A stretch of DNA of 64,000 nt from Enterobacteriaceae endosymbiont of Donacia clavipes (GCF_012570365.1 NZ_CP046208.1:393275-457274), one strand, 5' to 3'. Numbered from the stretch's first letter, positions 47,862 to 59,136 are shown. The notes: generated by a model from the sequence alone, not told the origin. A program made the numbers and translations.

Positions 47862-50273
47862 TTGACCAATAAATATTATGATTCATCAAGTATTCAAATT
47901 TTGAAAGGTTTAGATGCTGTAAAAAAAAGACCAGGTATGTATATAGGAAATACAGATGATGGTACAGGTTTACATCATATGGTATTTGAAGTTATTGATA
48001 ATTCTATAGATGAATCTTTAGCAGGTTTTTGTAAAAAAATTAATATTGTTATACATAATGATAATTCTATTTCTATTATTGATGATGGTAGAGGGATACC
48101 TACTGGTATTCATAGAGAGGCAAAAATATCTGCAGCAGAAGTAATTATGACTGTATTACATGCTGGAGGAAAATTTAATAATAAATCATATAAATTATCT
48201 GGAGGATTACATGGTGTAGGTATTTCTGTAGTAAATGCTTTATCTAAAAAATTAGAATTAACTATAAAAAGAAATGGGAAAATATATAAACAATTTTATT
48301 ATAATGGTTTCCCTAAAAATCGATTAAAAGTAATTGGAATTACTAATTTAACAGGTACTCATATTAGATTTTGGCCTAATTATAATATTTTTAATAAAAT
48401 TCAAATATTTAATTATGAAATTTTATCTGAAAGATTAAGAGAATTATCATTTTTAAATTCAGGATTATTTCTTTCTATAACTAATAAAAAAGATAATAAA
48501 TATAATTTTTTTCAATATACTGGAGGAATAAAAGAATTTATTAAATATTTAAATAAAAATTATGATCCAATTCATAAAAATATTTTTTATTGTTATACAA
48601 AAAATAGCTCTATTAATATAGAAATAGCCATGCAATGGAATAATTCTTTTAAAGAAAAAATATGTTGTTTTACTAATAATATACCTCAAATACAAGGAGG
48701 AACACATTTATCTGGATTAAAATCTGCTATAACACGTACATTAAATTCATATATAGATAAAGAAGGATATAATAAAAAAAAAAAAATAAATATAACAGGA
48801 GAAGATACTAGAGAAGGATTAATAGCACTTATATCTATTAAAATTACTAATCCTAAATTTTCTTCTCAAACTAAAGAAAAATTAATATCATCAGAAGTAA
48901 AATCATTAGTTGAATGTTATGTAAATCAACAATTGATGTTTTTTCTATTAGAAAAACCTCGAGATGCTAAAAATATAGTAAATAAAATTATATATGCAGC
49001 AAAAATAAGAGATACATTAAGAAAAACTAGAGAAGTAATAAAAAATCAAAATTTTACAGAAATATCTAGATTACCGGGAAAATTATCAGATTGTCAAGAA
49101 AGTAATCCCGCTCTATCTGAAATTTATTTAGTAGAAGGAGATTCAGCTGGTGGTTCAGCAAAACAAGGTAGAAATAGAAAAAATCAAGCTATTTTACCAT
49201 TAAAAGGGAAAATTCTTAATGTAGAAAAAGCTAAATTTAATAAAATTCTTTCTTCTCAAGAAATAATTACTTTAATTACTGCTTTAGGTTGTAATATTAG
49301 TTCTGGAAAATATAATTTAGAAAAATTAAGATATCATAATATTATTATTATGACAGATGCAGATGTAGATGGAGCTCATATTCGTACTTTATTATTAACA
49401 TTTTTTTATAGACAAATGCCTAAAATTATTGAAAAAGGACATATATATATAGCTCAACCTCCTTTATATAAGGTAAAAAAAGGTAATCAAAAATTATATA
49501 TTAAGAATGATGAAGAAATGACTTTATATAAATTAAAAATAGCTTTAAAAAAAGCAATTTTTTATTTTAAAGGAGCAAAAGAAAAATTATCTGATAAAAA
49601 ATTATGGATCTTAGCAAAAGAATTTAATTTTGTTAAAAAAATTATAAAATTTTCTAAATATATATTTTTAAAAAAAATATTTTATGCATTATTATATAAT
49701 TTAAAATTAAATAAACTTGATAATTATAATAATGTTAAATTATGGTTAGATAATTTATTATTATATTTAAATAATAATTTTATAAATACTATATTTACAG
49801 GATCAATTAATAAAAATATAGAAAAGAATGTTTTTGAACCTATAATATATGAAAATAAATATGGAAATAAAAATAAATATTTATTAAATCATGATTTTTT
49901 TATTAGTACAGAATATAAAAAAATTTTTTTATTAGGAAATAAATTAATTTCTTTAAAAAAGAAAAAAATTTATTATGTAAAAAAAAATAAAAAATGTAAA
50001 AATATTAATTCTTTTGAAGAAGGAATTAAATGGTTATTAAAAGAATCTAAAAATAGTTTTACTATACAAAGATATAAAGGATTAGGAGAAATGAATCCAA
50101 ATCAATTATGGGAAACAACTATGAATCCTTTAACTCGTAATATGTTGAAAGTTACTATTGAAGATGCAAAAAAAGCTGACCAATTATTTTCAACTTTAAT
50201 GGGTAATGAAGTTGAACCAAGAAGATTATTTATAAAAAATAACGCATTACAAGTAATGAATATTGATATTTAA
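47862..50273 (+). CDS. gyrB: DNA gyrase subunit B
   Basis: ATPase subunit of gyrase. 803 residues (804 in E. coli). The start is TTG at 47862: an in-frame TGA lies 12 bp upstream, no other start codon intervenes, and TTGACCAATAAATATTATGA aligns with the family start. GAGAG just upstream is the likely Shine-Dalgarno. GHKL ATPase motifs (EVIDNSIDESLAG, DDGRGIPTGIH, SGGLHGVGISVVNAL), TOPRIM (LVEGDSAGGSAKQGR, IIMTDADVDGAHIRT), and C-terminal QRYKGLGEMNPNQLWETTM. The insert around residues 560-720 is strongly diverged. Confidence 0.97.
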   Translation: MTNKYYDSSSIQILKGLDAVKKRPGMYIGNTDDGTGLHHMVFEVIDNSIDESLAGFCKKINIVIHNDNSISIIDDGRGIPTGIHREAKISAAEVIMTVLHAGGKFNNKSYKLSGGLHGVGISVVNALSKKLELTIKRNGKIYKQFYYNGFPKNRLKVIGITNLTGTHIRFWPNYNIFNKIQIFNYEILSERLRELSFLNSGLFLSITNKKDNKYNFFQYTGGIKEFIKYLNKNYDPIHKNIFYCYTKNSSINIEIAMQWNNSFKEKICCFTNNIPQIQGGTHLSGLKSAITRTLNSYIDKEGYNKKKKINITGEDTREGLIALISIKITNPKFSSQTKEKLISSEVKSLVECYVNQQLMFFLLEKPRDAKNIVNKIIYAAKIRDTLRKTREVIKNQNFTEISRLPGKLSDCQESNPALSEIYLVEGDSAGGSAKQGRNRKNQAILPLKGKILNVEKAKFNKILSSQEIITLITALGCNISSGKYNLEKLRYHNIIIMTDADVDGAHIRTLLLTFFYRQMPKIIEKGHIYIAQPPLYKVKKGNQKLYIKNDEEMTLYKLKIALKKAIFYFKGAKEKLSDKKLWILAKEFNFVKKIIKFSKYIFLKKIFYALLYNLKLNKLDNYNNVKLWLDNLLLYLNNNFINTIFTGSINKNIEKNVFEPIIYENKYGNKNKYLLNHDFFISTEYKKIFLLGNKLISLKKKKIYYVKKNKKCKNINSFEEGIKWLLKESKNSFTIQRYKGLGEMNPNQLWETTMNPLTRNMLKVTIEDAKKADQLFSTLMGNEVEPRRLFIKNNALQVMNIDI

Positions 50274-50323
50274 TATTTAATATTTAACTAATTCTATTAT
50301 AATGGAATTTAATTGAAATAAAA

Positions 50324-50575
50324 TTAATAATTATGTAAGTCTATTGTTTCCAATTTTTTTTCTGTATTTTTTTCATACTTATTAATTATTTTTTTATTAA
50401 TTAAACCTTGTTCAATTTCTCTTAATGCTAAAATAGTTGTTTTATCATTTTTTTCTACTAATAATGGAATTTTTCCTCTTATTTGTATTTGTCTTGCTCT
50501 TTTAGAAGCAACAATAACTAAATCAAATCTATTACCTATTTTTTTAACAGCTTTTTCTACTGTAATTCTAGCCAT
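50324..50575 (-). CDS. rpoZ: DNA-directed RNA polymerase subunit omega
   Basis: Small RNA-polymerase subunit that aids beta' assembly. 83 residues (91 in E. coli). [20 protein letters not shown], then [12 protein letters not shown] and [10 protein letters not shown]. It stands alone; the E. coli neighbours gmk and spoT are not adjacent. The acidic C-terminal end is shortened. Confidence 0.96.
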   Translation of the reverse strand: MARITVEKAVKKIGNRFDLVIVASKRARQIQIRGKIPLLVEKNDKTTILALREIEQGLINKKIINKYEKNTEKKLETIDLHNY

Positions 50576-50770
50576 ATTTTTTTTCTTTATAAAAAAATTA
50601 TTAATTAAATTGTTAATTTTATATTTTATATAAAAATATTTAATAATTTATATCATAAACGTATATATTTTTAATATATATAAATTGTAATATATATATT
50701 ATAATAAAATACGTTTAAAATATACAATAATTAATATTAATATTTTAAGTTTAATGTAAGGTAATTAAAT

Positions 50771-51310
50771 ATGAATTTTAAAAATATTTCTTCTGGAAAA
50801 AATATTCCTAATGATATTAATGTAATAATTGAAATATCTTTAAATTCAAATCCAGTAAAATATGAAATTAATAAAAAAAATGGAGTATTATTTGTTGATC
50901 GTTTTATTCTTACTCCAATGTTTTATCCATTTAATTATGGATATATAAATAATACCTTATCCTTAGATAAGGATCCTTTAGATGTAGTTGTAATAACTCA
51001 ATATCCGATTTTACCTGGTTCTGTAATTAGATGTCGTCCTATAGGATTATTAAATATGATAGATGAATCTGGTAATGATAATAAAATAATTGCAGTACCA
51101 CATAAAAAAATTTCTAAAGAATACTATTTAATAAAAAATATTAAAGATTTATCTATTTTATTACAAGAACAAATTATATATTTTTTTAAACATTATAAAG
51201 ATTTAGAAAAAGGAAAATGGTGTAAAATTAATGGTTGGGAAGATTTAAAAAAAGCACATGAAGAAATTTTATTTTCTATTAATAAATTTAAAAAAAATAA
51301 TATTAATTAG
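50771..51310 (+). CDS. ppa: inorganic pyrophosphatase
   Basis: Hydrolyses pyrophosphate to drive biosynthesis. 179 residues (176 in E. coli). Family I soluble enzyme: KYEINKKNGVLFVDRF, the metal-binding DKDPLDVVV, GSVIRCRPIGLL, and the C-terminal YKDLEKGKW followed by GWED. AAGGTAA ribosome-binding site. The 195-bp gap to divergent rpoZ carries a 9-bp inverted repeat (50656-50664 with 50709-50717, TAAACGTAT/ATACGTTTA). Confidence 0.97.
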   Translation: MNFKNISSGKNIPNDINVIIEISLNSNPVKYEINKKNGVLFVDRFILTPMFYPFNYGYINNTLSLDKDPLDVVVITQYPILPGSVIRCRPIGLLNMIDESGNDNKIIAVPHKKISKEYYLIKNIKDLSILLQEQIIYFFKHYKDLEKGKWCKINGWEDLKKAHEEILFSINKFKKNNIN

Positions 51311-51600
51311 TAATATTTTTAATATATAAATATTTTTAAAAAAAATTTTAATAAATAACATTTATATTATATTTTAATTAAATTTTAATAAAAAATATTT
51401 TTTTAAAATAATTATTAATAAAATTTTGTTAATTAAAATAAATTTTAAATTAATATCAAAAAAATATTAAAATAAAAAATTAAAATATTTTATAAAAAAA
51501 ATTAATTAATTTTTTATAAAAAAATAATTTTAATAATTTAATTAATTATTTATTTATAAATTCTAAATAAGATTTATATTTTATAAATTAAGGAATTATA

Positions 51601-52848
51601 ATGTCTAAAATAAAAAAAATAATAGGTAGAGAAATTATTGATTCTAGGGGTAATCCGACTATTGAAGCAGAAGTTCATTTAAATAATGGTATAATAGGAA
51701 TGGCTTCAGTTCCTTCTGGTGCTTCTACAGGATCTAAAGAAGCAGTAGAATTACGTGATGGAGATAAAAAAAGATTTTTAGGTAAAGGAGTTTTAAAATC
51801 TATTAATATAATTAATACTACTATCAATAAATATTTATTTAATCAAAATTCATTAAATCAATCATATATAGATAATATTATGATTAATATGGATAATACT
51901 AATAATAAAGCTAATTTTGGAGCAAATACAATTTTAGCTGTTTCCTTAGCTAATGCTAGAGCTGCAGCAAAATTTGAAAATATTCCATTATATAAATATA
52001 TAAGTATTATTAATAATACCTCAGAAAATTTTTTTATGCCATTACCAATGATTAATATTATTAATGGTGGAAAACATGCAGATAATAATTTAGATATACA
52101 AGAATTTATGATTCAACCTATTAGTGCAAAAAATATAAAAGAAGCTATACGTTATGGTTCAGAAATTTTTCATCATTTATTTTATGTTCTTAAAAAAAAT
52201 AAAATGATTACATCAGTAGGTGATGAAGGAGGATATGCTCCAAATTTAAATAATAATAGTGAAGCATTTGATTTAATATCAGAAGCTGTTAAAAACGCTG
52301 GATTTATTTTAGGTAAAGATATCACTTTTGCTATTGATTGTGCCGCTTCTGAATTATTTTATAATAAAAAATATAATTTAAATAGTGAAAAAATAAGTCT
52401 TTCTTCAAAAGAATTTACACATTTTTTATTTAATTTAACAAAAAAATATCCTATATCTTCTATAGAAGATGGTTTAAATGAATCTGATTGGAAAGGTTTT
52501 ATTTATCAAACAAAATTATTAGGTAATAAAATTCAATTAGTAGGAGATGATTTATTTGTTACTAATACTAAATTTTTAAAAAAAGGTATAAAAAATAAAG
52601 TTGCTAATGCAATTTTAATAAAATTAAATCAAATTGGGTCTCTTACTGAAACTTTATCTACAATAAAAGTTGCTAAACAAGCAGGATATAAAATAGTTAT
52701 TTCACATAGATCAGGAGAAACAGAAGATTCATTTATTTCTGATTTAGCAGTTGGTACTAATGCTGAACAAATTAAAACTGGATCTATGAGTCGTTCTGAA
52801 CGAATATCAAAATACAATCAATTAATTAGAATAGAAGAAAAATTATAA
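51601..52848 (+). CDS. eno: enolase
   Basis: Converts 2-phosphoglycerate to PEP, which also feeds PTS enzyme I. 415 residues (432 in E. coli). [75 protein letters not shown], and [12 protein letters not shown] followed by GSMSRSER. All catalytic motifs are intact. The protein stops right after RIEEKL, so about 16 C-terminal residues of the E. coli form are missing. Confidence 0.98.
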   Translation: MSKIKKIIGREIIDSRGNPTIEAEVHLNNGIIGMASVPSGASTGSKEAVELRDGDKKRFLGKGVLKSINIINTTINKYLFNQNSLNQSYIDNIMINMDNTNNKANFGANTILAVSLANARAAAKFENIPLYKYISIINNTSENFFMPLPMINIINGGKHADNNLDIQEFMIQPISAKNIKEAIRYGSEIFHHLFYVLKKNKMITSVGDEGGYAPNLNNNSEAFDLISEAVKNAGFILGKDITFAIDCAASELFYNKKYNLNSEKISLSSKEFTHFLFNLTKKYPISSIEDGLNESDWKGFIYQTKLLGNKIQLVGDDLFVTNTKFLKKGIKNKVANAILIKLNQIGSLTETLSTIKVAKQAGYKIVISHRSGETEDSFISDLAVGTNAEQIKTGSMSRSERISKYNQLIRIEEKL

Positions 52849-52862
52849 AATAATTTTTATAA

Positions 52863-52890
52863 ACTATGTTGTGTTTTTACTCAACATAGT
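52863..52890 (+). terminator. hairpin after eno
   Basis: Nine-bp perfect stem ACTATGTTG/CAACATAGT (52863-52871 with 52882-52890), ten-base loop, 14 bp after the eno stop and before cydD. No long T run follows, so it may be a partial or rho-assisted stop. Confidence 0.5.
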
Positions 52891-52908
52891 AAAAAGTAAT
52901 ATTTTATT

Positions 52909-54654
52909 ATGAAAACATATAAAGAAAAATATATAATCTTTTGGTTAAAAAAACAGAGTTTTTTTGCTAAAAATTTATTAAAAATGTCATATTTATTAAA
53001 TATTATTAATATTTTTGTAATTGTAATTCAAAATTGGATTTTAGCTAAACAAGTACAATTTTTTTTTATTGAAGAAAAAAAAAATAAAATTTTTTATTAT
53101 TGTATAATATTACTTTTTTGTTTTATTATTAAATCATTATTAATATTTTTAATTAATAAAATTAATTTTAATTATAGTCAAATAATAAAAAATATTATTC
53201 GAAAAAAAATTATAAATAAATTATTACATCAATATTATGAAAAATTAAAAAATAAAATGTCAGGAGCTGATTTATCTCTAATTATAGATCAAGTAGAAAA
53301 TTTACAAGATTATTATAAAAAATATGTACCTCAATTATTCACTATTAAAATAACATCTTTAATAATTTTAACAACTATATTTTTTATTAGTTGGATAACA
53401 AGTTTTTTACTTATTATTATAAGTATATTAATTATTTTTTTTATAATATTAATTGGGAAAAAAACTATAAAAAAAAATAAAAAAAATTTTAAAATATTAT
53501 CACTTTTAAATGGATTTTTTTTTGATAGATTAAAAGGAATAGAAACTATTAGATTATTTAATTTTAAAAAAATAGAAATAAAAAAAATTTCTTTATATAT
53601 TGAAAAATTTAGAAAAAAAAACATTGAAATATTAAAAATTGTTTTTTTAACTTCCGCAGTTTTAGAATTTTTTATTAATATTTCTGTAGCATTTATTGCC
53701 ATCTATTTTAGTTTTATATATTTAAATATCATAAATTTTGGATTTTATAATAAAAATATTAAATTATTTCATAGTTTTTTTACATTAATTTTAATTTCTG
53801 AATATTTTCAAAATTTTAATAATTTAGGAATACTATATCATGTTAAATCTAAAGCAATTGGAGCTGCTAATAATATTATAAAATTATTAAATAATAAAAA
53901 ATTTAATAATTTAAATATGAAAAAAAACTATTTTTTAAAAAAAATAAAAAAATTAAAAATAGAAGCTAAAAATTTAGTAGTTAAAAATAAAATAGGAAAT
54001 ATATTAATAGGACCTATATCTTTTAAAATAAAATCTAAAAAAAATATAATTATTAGTGGACCTAATGGTTGTGGTAAAACAACATTATTTAATGTTTTAT
54101 TAGGTCTTATCCCATATAATGGATCATTAAAAGTTAATAATATAGAATTTAAAAATATAAATTTATATAGTTGGTATAAACAAATATCATATGTTAAACA
54201 GAATCCTACACTCCCTGCTATAACAATTAAAAAAAATTTATTTTTTAACAAAAAAATAAATAAAAAAAAAATACAAAAAATTATAAAAAAAATTGGTATA
54301 ATAGATTTTATTAATAAATTACCCAATAAATTAAATACAATTCTTAATAAAAAAAATGTATGTTTATCAATTGGACAAATACAAAGAATAGTTATTGCTA
54401 GATCTTTAATTAAAGATAATATTTTATTATTATTAGATGAACCAATAAATAATATTGATATGAAAAATCAATATAATATTATGAAAATAATACAAAAAAA
54501 TACTTTATTTTTTAATATTAGTATAACTATTACTCATAAAATATATAATGTTTGTTATTATGATGAAATTTGGCATATGAAAAACGGTAAAATTATAAAA
54601 AAAATATATCCAAAATTAAAAAAAAAATTTTTTTTTAAAAAAAGGAATTTTTAA
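52909..54654 (+). CDS. cydD: heterodimeric thiol-reductant ABC exporter subunit CydD
   Basis: With CydC it exports glutathione/cysteine to the periplasm, needed for cytochrome bd assembly. 581 residues (588 in E. coli). N-terminal membrane domain with about six segments (residues 1-310), then an ABC domain: GPNGCGKTTLFNVLLG, signature LSIGQIQRIVIARSL, Walker B LLLLDEP. One base separates it from cydC. Its own cytochrome bd genes (cydAB) are not in the window. Confidence 0.94.
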   Translation: MKTYKEKYIIFWLKKQSFFAKNLLKMSYLLNIINIFVIVIQNWILAKQVQFFFIEEKKNKIFYYCIILLFCFIIKSLLIFLINKINFNYSQIIKNIIRKKIINKLLHQYYEKLKNKMSGADLSLIIDQVENLQDYYKKYVPQLFTIKITSLIILTTIFFISWITSFLLIIISILIIFFIILIGKKTIKKNKKNFKILSLLNGFFFDRLKGIETIRLFNFKKIEIKKISLYIEKFRKKNIEILKIVFLTSAVLEFFINISVAFIAIYFSFIYLNIINFGFYNKNIKLFHSFFTLILISEYFQNFNNLGILYHVKSKAIGAANNIIKLLNNKKFNNLNMKKNYFLKKIKKLKIEAKNLVVKNKIGNILIGPISFKIKSKKNIIISGPNGCGKTTLFNVLLGLIPYNGSLKVNNIEFKNINLYSWYKQISYVKQNPTLPAITIKKNLFFNKKINKKKIQKIIKKIGIIDFINKLPNKLNTILNKKNVCLSIGQIQRIVIARSLIKDNILLLLDEPINNIDMKNQYNIMKIIQKNTLFFNISITITHKIYNVCYYDEIWHMKNGKIIKKIYPKLKKKFFFKKRNF

Positions 54655-54655
54655 A

Positions 54656-56398
54656 ATGTTTTATTTACTATATTTTTTAATACATCATAAAAAATATATT
54701 AAAAAAATTTTTTTAGGTGTTATTTTATCTATAATTTATAATTTATTAGATATTTTATTATCCATAATTTCTGGTTATTTATTAACTTCTACTTTTTTAT
54801 TAAGTATTAATAAAAATAATTATATATATTATAATTATATTATACCTTCAATTATTATTAGAATTATTTCAATAACAAAAATTATTACCAAATATTATGA
54901 AAAAATAACTAAACATAATACTACTTTATATTTATTAAAAAATTTAAGAATTTTAATTTTTAAAAAAATATTTCCTTTATATCCATCAAATTTAACTATA
55001 TTTCAAAATATTGAAATATTAAATATATTAATTTCTGATATTGAAATATTAGATTTTTTATATATACAAATAATTACACCAATATTTAGTATTGTAATTA
55101 CAATGTTAATAATTTTTATAAATTTAAGTTTTTTAAATTTATTCTTTTCTTTAATTTTTTTTATTATTTTTATAATTTTATTATTATTATATTTAATATA
55201 TTTTTATAAAAAAAATAAAATAATAGGAGAAAAAAATGTAAAAATTAAAAAAAAATATTATATTACTATAAACAATCTTTTATCACATCATTTAGAATAT
55301 AAAATATTTGATGGTATTAATTTTATACTTACTAAAATAAATTTATTAGAAATAAAATGGCAAAAAACACAATCTATACAAAATAATTATAATATTCAAT
55401 CTCAAATATTAATAATTTTTATTATAAATATTATTATGATAATATTTATAATTTATAATCATATATTTTTTTATGATATAAATTTAAAAAATAAAATTAT
55501 TTTATTTTTATTATTTTTAATTTCGTTATCTAATATATTACTTCCTTTAAGTAATATTTTTCAAAATCTTAGTGAAATATTTTTTTCTGCTAAAAATATA
55601 TTTAATATTATAGAACAAAAACCTAATATTAACTTTATAAATGAAAATAAATATAAAAAAAAAAAAATTTCAACTATAGATATAGTAAATTTATCATTTC
55701 GTTATAATAATCAATCCCCTTATGTACTAAAAAATATATCATTAAATATAAAATCAAAAAAAAAAATAATTATAACTGGACATAATGGTAGTGGTAAATC
55801 TACATTATTAATGTTATTAACTAGAGCATGGGATCCTGTGAAAGGTAAAATTTATTATAATAAATATAATTTAAAAAATTGGAATTTATCTTTATTAAGA
55901 AATAATATTAGTGTTATAAATCAAGAAATATATCTTTTTAGTGATACATTAAAAAATAATATTCTTTTAAACAATCAAAATAATAAAAATATTAATAATA
56001 ATTATTTGATAAAAATTTTAAAATTAGTAGGTTTAGAAAAATTATTAAACAATAAAAAAGGATTAAATATATGGCTAGGAGATGGAGGTAGAATCCTTTC
56101 TGGAGGAGAATTAAAAAAATTAGGTATAGCAAGAACTATAATTCATAATGGAAATTTAATTTTATTAGATGAACCTACTGAAGGATTAGATTTATTGACA
56201 TCTAATAAAATAATAAATTTATTATTTTCTATTTTTTATAATAAAACAATTATTTTTATTACTCATAATATTAATATTTTAAGAAAAGCAGATTGTATTT
56301 ATTTTATGGATAATGGTTATTTAATTAAAAAAGGTAAATATAACAATTTAATAAATAAAAGCTATTATTGGAATTTTACAAAAAATAATATAACATAA
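54656..56398 (+). CDS. cydC: heterodimeric thiol-reductant ABC exporter subunit CydC
   Basis: Partner half-transporter of CydD. 580 residues (573 in E. coli). Six-segment membrane domain, then the ABC domain: GHNGSGKSTLLMLLTRAWDP, VINQEIYLFSDTLKNNI, signature LSGGELKKLGIARTI, Walker B LILLDEPTEGLD, and H-loop ITHN. Directly adjacent to cydD. infA follows 35 bp later; the E. coli gene aat, normally between cydC and infA, is gone. Confidence 0.94.
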   Translation: MFYLLYFLIHHKKYIKKIFLGVILSIIYNLLDILLSIISGYLLTSTFLLSINKNNYIYYNYIIPSIIIRIISITKIITKYYEKITKHNTTLYLLKNLRILIFKKIFPLYPSNLTIFQNIEILNILISDIEILDFLYIQIITPIFSIVITMLIIFINLSFLNLFFSLIFFIIFIILLLLYLIYFYKKNKIIGEKNVKIKKKYYITINNLLSHHLEYKIFDGINFILTKINLLEIKWQKTQSIQNNYNIQSQILIIFIINIIMIIFIIYNHIFFYDINLKNKIILFLLFLISLSNILLPLSNIFQNLSEIFFSAKNIFNIIEQKPNINFINENKYKKKKISTIDIVNLSFRYNNQSPYVLKNISLNIKSKKKIIITGHNGSGKSTLLMLLTRAWDPVKGKIYYNKYNLKNWNLSLLRNNISVINQEIYLFSDTLKNNILLNNQNNKNINNNYLIKILKLVGLEKLLNNKKGLNIWLGDGGRILSGGELKKLGIARTIIHNGNLILLDEPTEGLDLLTSNKIINLLFSIFYNKTIIFITHNINILRKADCIYFMDNGYLIKKGKYNNLINKSYYWNFTKNNIT

Positions 56399-56433
56399 TC
56401 TTTATTATATATTTATAATTATCAGGAATTTTT

Positions 56434-56652
56434 ATGTCTAAAGAAAATAATATAGAAATGCAAGGAATAGTATTAAATACATTACCTAATACTATTTTTC
56501 ATGTAAAATTAGAAAATGGTCATATAGTAACTGCACATATATCAGGAAAAATGAGAAAAAATTATATTCGTATATTAACAGGAGATAAAGTTACCGTAGA
56601 ATTAACTCCATATGATTTAAAAAAAGGTAGAATTATCTTTCGTAGTCGTTAA
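56434..56652 (+). CDS. infA: translation initiation factor IF-1
   Basis: 72 residues, the standard length. Single OB-fold: [19 protein letters not shown], then [33 protein letters not shown] and RIIFRSR. CAGGA Shine-Dalgarno. It is the most conserved small gene in this section and converges on trxB. Confidence 0.97.
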   Translation: MSKENNIEMQGIVLNTLPNTIFHVKLENGHIVTAHISGKMRKNYIRILTGDKVTVELTPYDLKKGRIIFRSR

Positions 56653-56710
56653 TAAATAATAAACATTAAAATTTAATTAAGAATTAATAATTTATAAATT
56701 AAAAATTTAA

Positions 56711-57679
56711 TTATTCATTATTATTTAAAAATTTTTGTGCATCTAATGCAGCCATACATCCTGTAGCTGCTGACGTTATTGCTTGTCTGTATATACTATC
56801 CATAACATCTCCAGCAGCAAAAATTCCAGGAATATTTGTTTGTGTAAAAAACTTTTTATTATTTAATTTTTGATTATTTGTTAATATATAACCTTTTTTA
56901 TTAAGTTTTAATTTTTTTTTAAATAAAATAGTATTAGGAATACTACCTATTAGGATAAATATACCATATAATTTTATTATTTTAATATTTTTACTATTAA
57001 CAGAAAAAATTTTTATACCTGTAACTCCTGTATTATCACCTAATATTTTTTTTACTACGTAAGGAGTATGTAAAATTATTTTTTTTTCTTTTATTTTAAT
57101 TTTAATTTTATTAATTAATATTTTTTCTGCATTAAAATTATTTTTTCTATGAATTAGATGCACTTGAGAAGAAATATTTGATAAATATAATGCTTCTTCT
57201 AAAGCAGTATTTCCCCCTCCTATAACTGCAACCACTTTATTACGATATAAAAATCCATCACAAATAGCACAATAAGATATTCCTTTACCTAAAAATTCTG
57301 TTTCAGAAGGTAAACCTAAAAATCTTGGATATGATCCTGTTGCTATAATAATACTTTTGCAAATAAAATTAAATAAATTTCCTTCTAATATAAAAGGTGA
57401 TTTTTTAAAATTAATGATTTTTATTATTATATCATTAATAATTTTAGTATTAAAATATATAGCATGATCATGTAATTGTTCCATTAGTTTTGGTCCAGTT
57501 ATATATGGGAAATTTCCTGGCCAATTTTCTATGTTTAATGTTTGTATAAGTTGTCCTCCGATATTTTTCCCAGTTACTAAAACAGGATTTAAATTTGCTC
57601 TCGCTGCATATATAGCTGCTGTAAAACCAGCAGGACCAGAACCTAAAATAAGAAGTTTTGTTTTTTTATTATTTTTCAT
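56711..57679 (-). CDS. trxB: thioredoxin reductase
   Basis: NADPH-dependent FAD enzyme that reduces thioredoxin, which supplies electrons to NrdAB. 322 residues (321 in E. coli). FAD site LGSGPAGFTAAIYAARANL; active disulphide Cys137 and Cys140 in YCAICDGF; NADPH site GGGNTALEEALYL; C-terminal GIFAAGDVMDSIYRQAITSA. In E. coli it lies beside cydDC and is co-oriented; here it faces infA, so a local inversion has occurred. Confidence 0.97.
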   Translation of the reverse strand: MKNNKKTKLLILGSGPAGFTAAIYAARANLNPVLVTGKNIGGQLIQTLNIENWPGNFPYITGPKLMEQLHDHAIYFNTKIINDIIIKIINFKKSPFILEGNLFNFICKSIIIATGSYPRFLGLPSETEFLGKGISYCAICDGFLYRNKVVAVIGGGNTALEEALYLSNISSQVHLIHRKNNFNAEKILINKIKIKIKEKKIILHTPYVVKKILGDNTGVTGIKIFSVNSKNIKIIKLYGIFILIGSIPNTILFKKKLKLNKKGYILTNNQKLNNKKFFTQTNIPGIFAAGDVMDSIYRQAITSAATGCMAALDAQKFLNNNE

Positions 57680-57826
57680 TTATATTTATTTTTTCAAATT
57701 AAAAATATTTTATATATTAAAATTAAACATTTTTTAAATATACTATATTTATAAAATAAATTTATATAATTTTATATATTTATATTATAATATTTTATTA
57801 TTTAATCTTTATTATGAGAAAATATT

Positions 57827-59110
57827 ATGTTAGATATTAATTTACTACGTAATAATATTGATTATGTTTATAAAATTTTAAAAAAAAGAAATTTTAATTT
57901 AAATATTGATTTAATAAAAAAATTAGAAAAAGAACGAAAAAATTTACAAACTAAAATGGAATTTTTACAAATAAAAAGAAATAAAATTTCTAAAATTTTA
58001 TCACAAAAAAATATTAATAATATTATTAAATTAAAAAAAAAAGTAATTATTTATAATGATAAAATATCTAAATATAAAATTATATTAAATAATATAAAGA
58101 AAGATATACATAATATTTATAGTGTAATACCTAATTTACCATTAGAAGATGTTCCTATCGGAAAAAATAGCAATGAAAATAAAGAAATTAAAAAATGGGG
58201 TAATATAATTCAATATAATTTTCCTATACGTGATCATTTAGAATTAGGTATTTTAAATAAAGGAATTGATATAAAATCAGCTGTAAATTTAAGTGGATCA
58301 AAATTTATTATTTTAAAGGGATTAATAGCATATTTACATCGAATTCTTATTCAATTCATGTTAGATATACATATTAATAAACATGGTTATGAAGAAATTT
58401 ATGTTCCATATATAGTTAAAAAAAAAATTTTGTATGGAACTGGACAATTACCAAAATTTAGTAAAGATCTTTTTCAAATAAAAAATTTTAAAAATAATAA
58501 TGAATGTAAATATTTTTTAATTCCAACAGCAGAAGTTCCATTAACAAATTTATTAAATAATAAAATTGTTGAAGAAAAAATATTACCAATAAAATTAGTA
58601 TCTCATAGTACTTGTTTTAGATCTGAAGTTGGTTCATATGGACAATATGATAAAGGATTAATACGGACACATCAATTTGATAAAGTAGAATTAGTACAAT
58701 TAGTAAAACCTAAGAATTCTGTAAAAACTTTAGAAGAAATTACTCAACATGCAGAAAAAATATTACAATTATTAAATTTACCTTATAGAAAAATGTTATT
58801 ATGTACAGGAGATATGGGTTTTTCTTCAAGAAAAACATATGATTTAGAAGTATGGTTTCCTTCAAAAAACAAATATTATGAAATTTCTTCTTGTTCTAAT
58901 ATGTGGGATTTTCAATCTAGAAGAATAAAGGCAAGATATAGAAAAAAAAAAAATAATAAAATTAATTTTATACATACTTTAAATGGTTCAGGACTTGCAG
59001 TAGGTAGAACATTAGCCGCTATAATGGAAAATTATCAACTTAAAAATGGTACAATTATTATTCCAAAAATATTACAACCATACATGAAAGGAATAACATG
59101 TATTAAATAG
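57827..59110 (+). CDS. serS: serine-tRNA ligase
   Basis: Class II synthetase, also charging selenocysteine tRNA where present. 427 residues (430 in E. coli). N-terminal coiled-coil arm (residues about 27-110), class II motif 2 (FRSEVGSYGQYDKGLIRTHQFDKVE), and motif 3 (NGSGLAVGRTLAAIMENYQ). The trxB-serS neighbourhood is kept with lrp, ftsK, lolA and rarA removed. Confidence 0.97.
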   Translation: MLDINLLRNNIDYVYKILKKRNFNLNIDLIKKLEKERKNLQTKMEFLQIKRNKISKILSQKNINNIIKLKKKVIIYNDKISKYKIILNNIKKDIHNIYSVIPNLPLEDVPIGKNSNENKEIKKWGNIIQYNFPIRDHLELGILNKGIDIKSAVNLSGSKFIILKGLIAYLHRILIQFMLDIHINKHGYEEIYVPYIVKKKILYGTGQLPKFSKDLFQIKNFKNNNECKYFLIPTAEVPLTNLLNNKIVEEKILPIKLVSHSTCFRSEVGSYGQYDKGLIRTHQFDKVELVQLVKPKNSVKTLEEITQHAEKILQLLNLPYRKMLLCTGDMGFSSRKTYDLEVWFPSKNKYYEISSCSNMWDFQSRRIKARYRKKKNNKINFIHTLNGSGLAVGRTLAAIMENYQLKNGTIIIPKILQPYMKGITCIK

Positions 59111-59136
59111 AAAATTAAAAATAATTTTTTGTTATT

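Noticed and set aside
53331..54326. Two minus-strand open frames (123 and 132 codons) inside cydD
   Set aside because: Antisense to clear ABC-transporter coding sequence; composition is that of reversed membrane and lysine codons.
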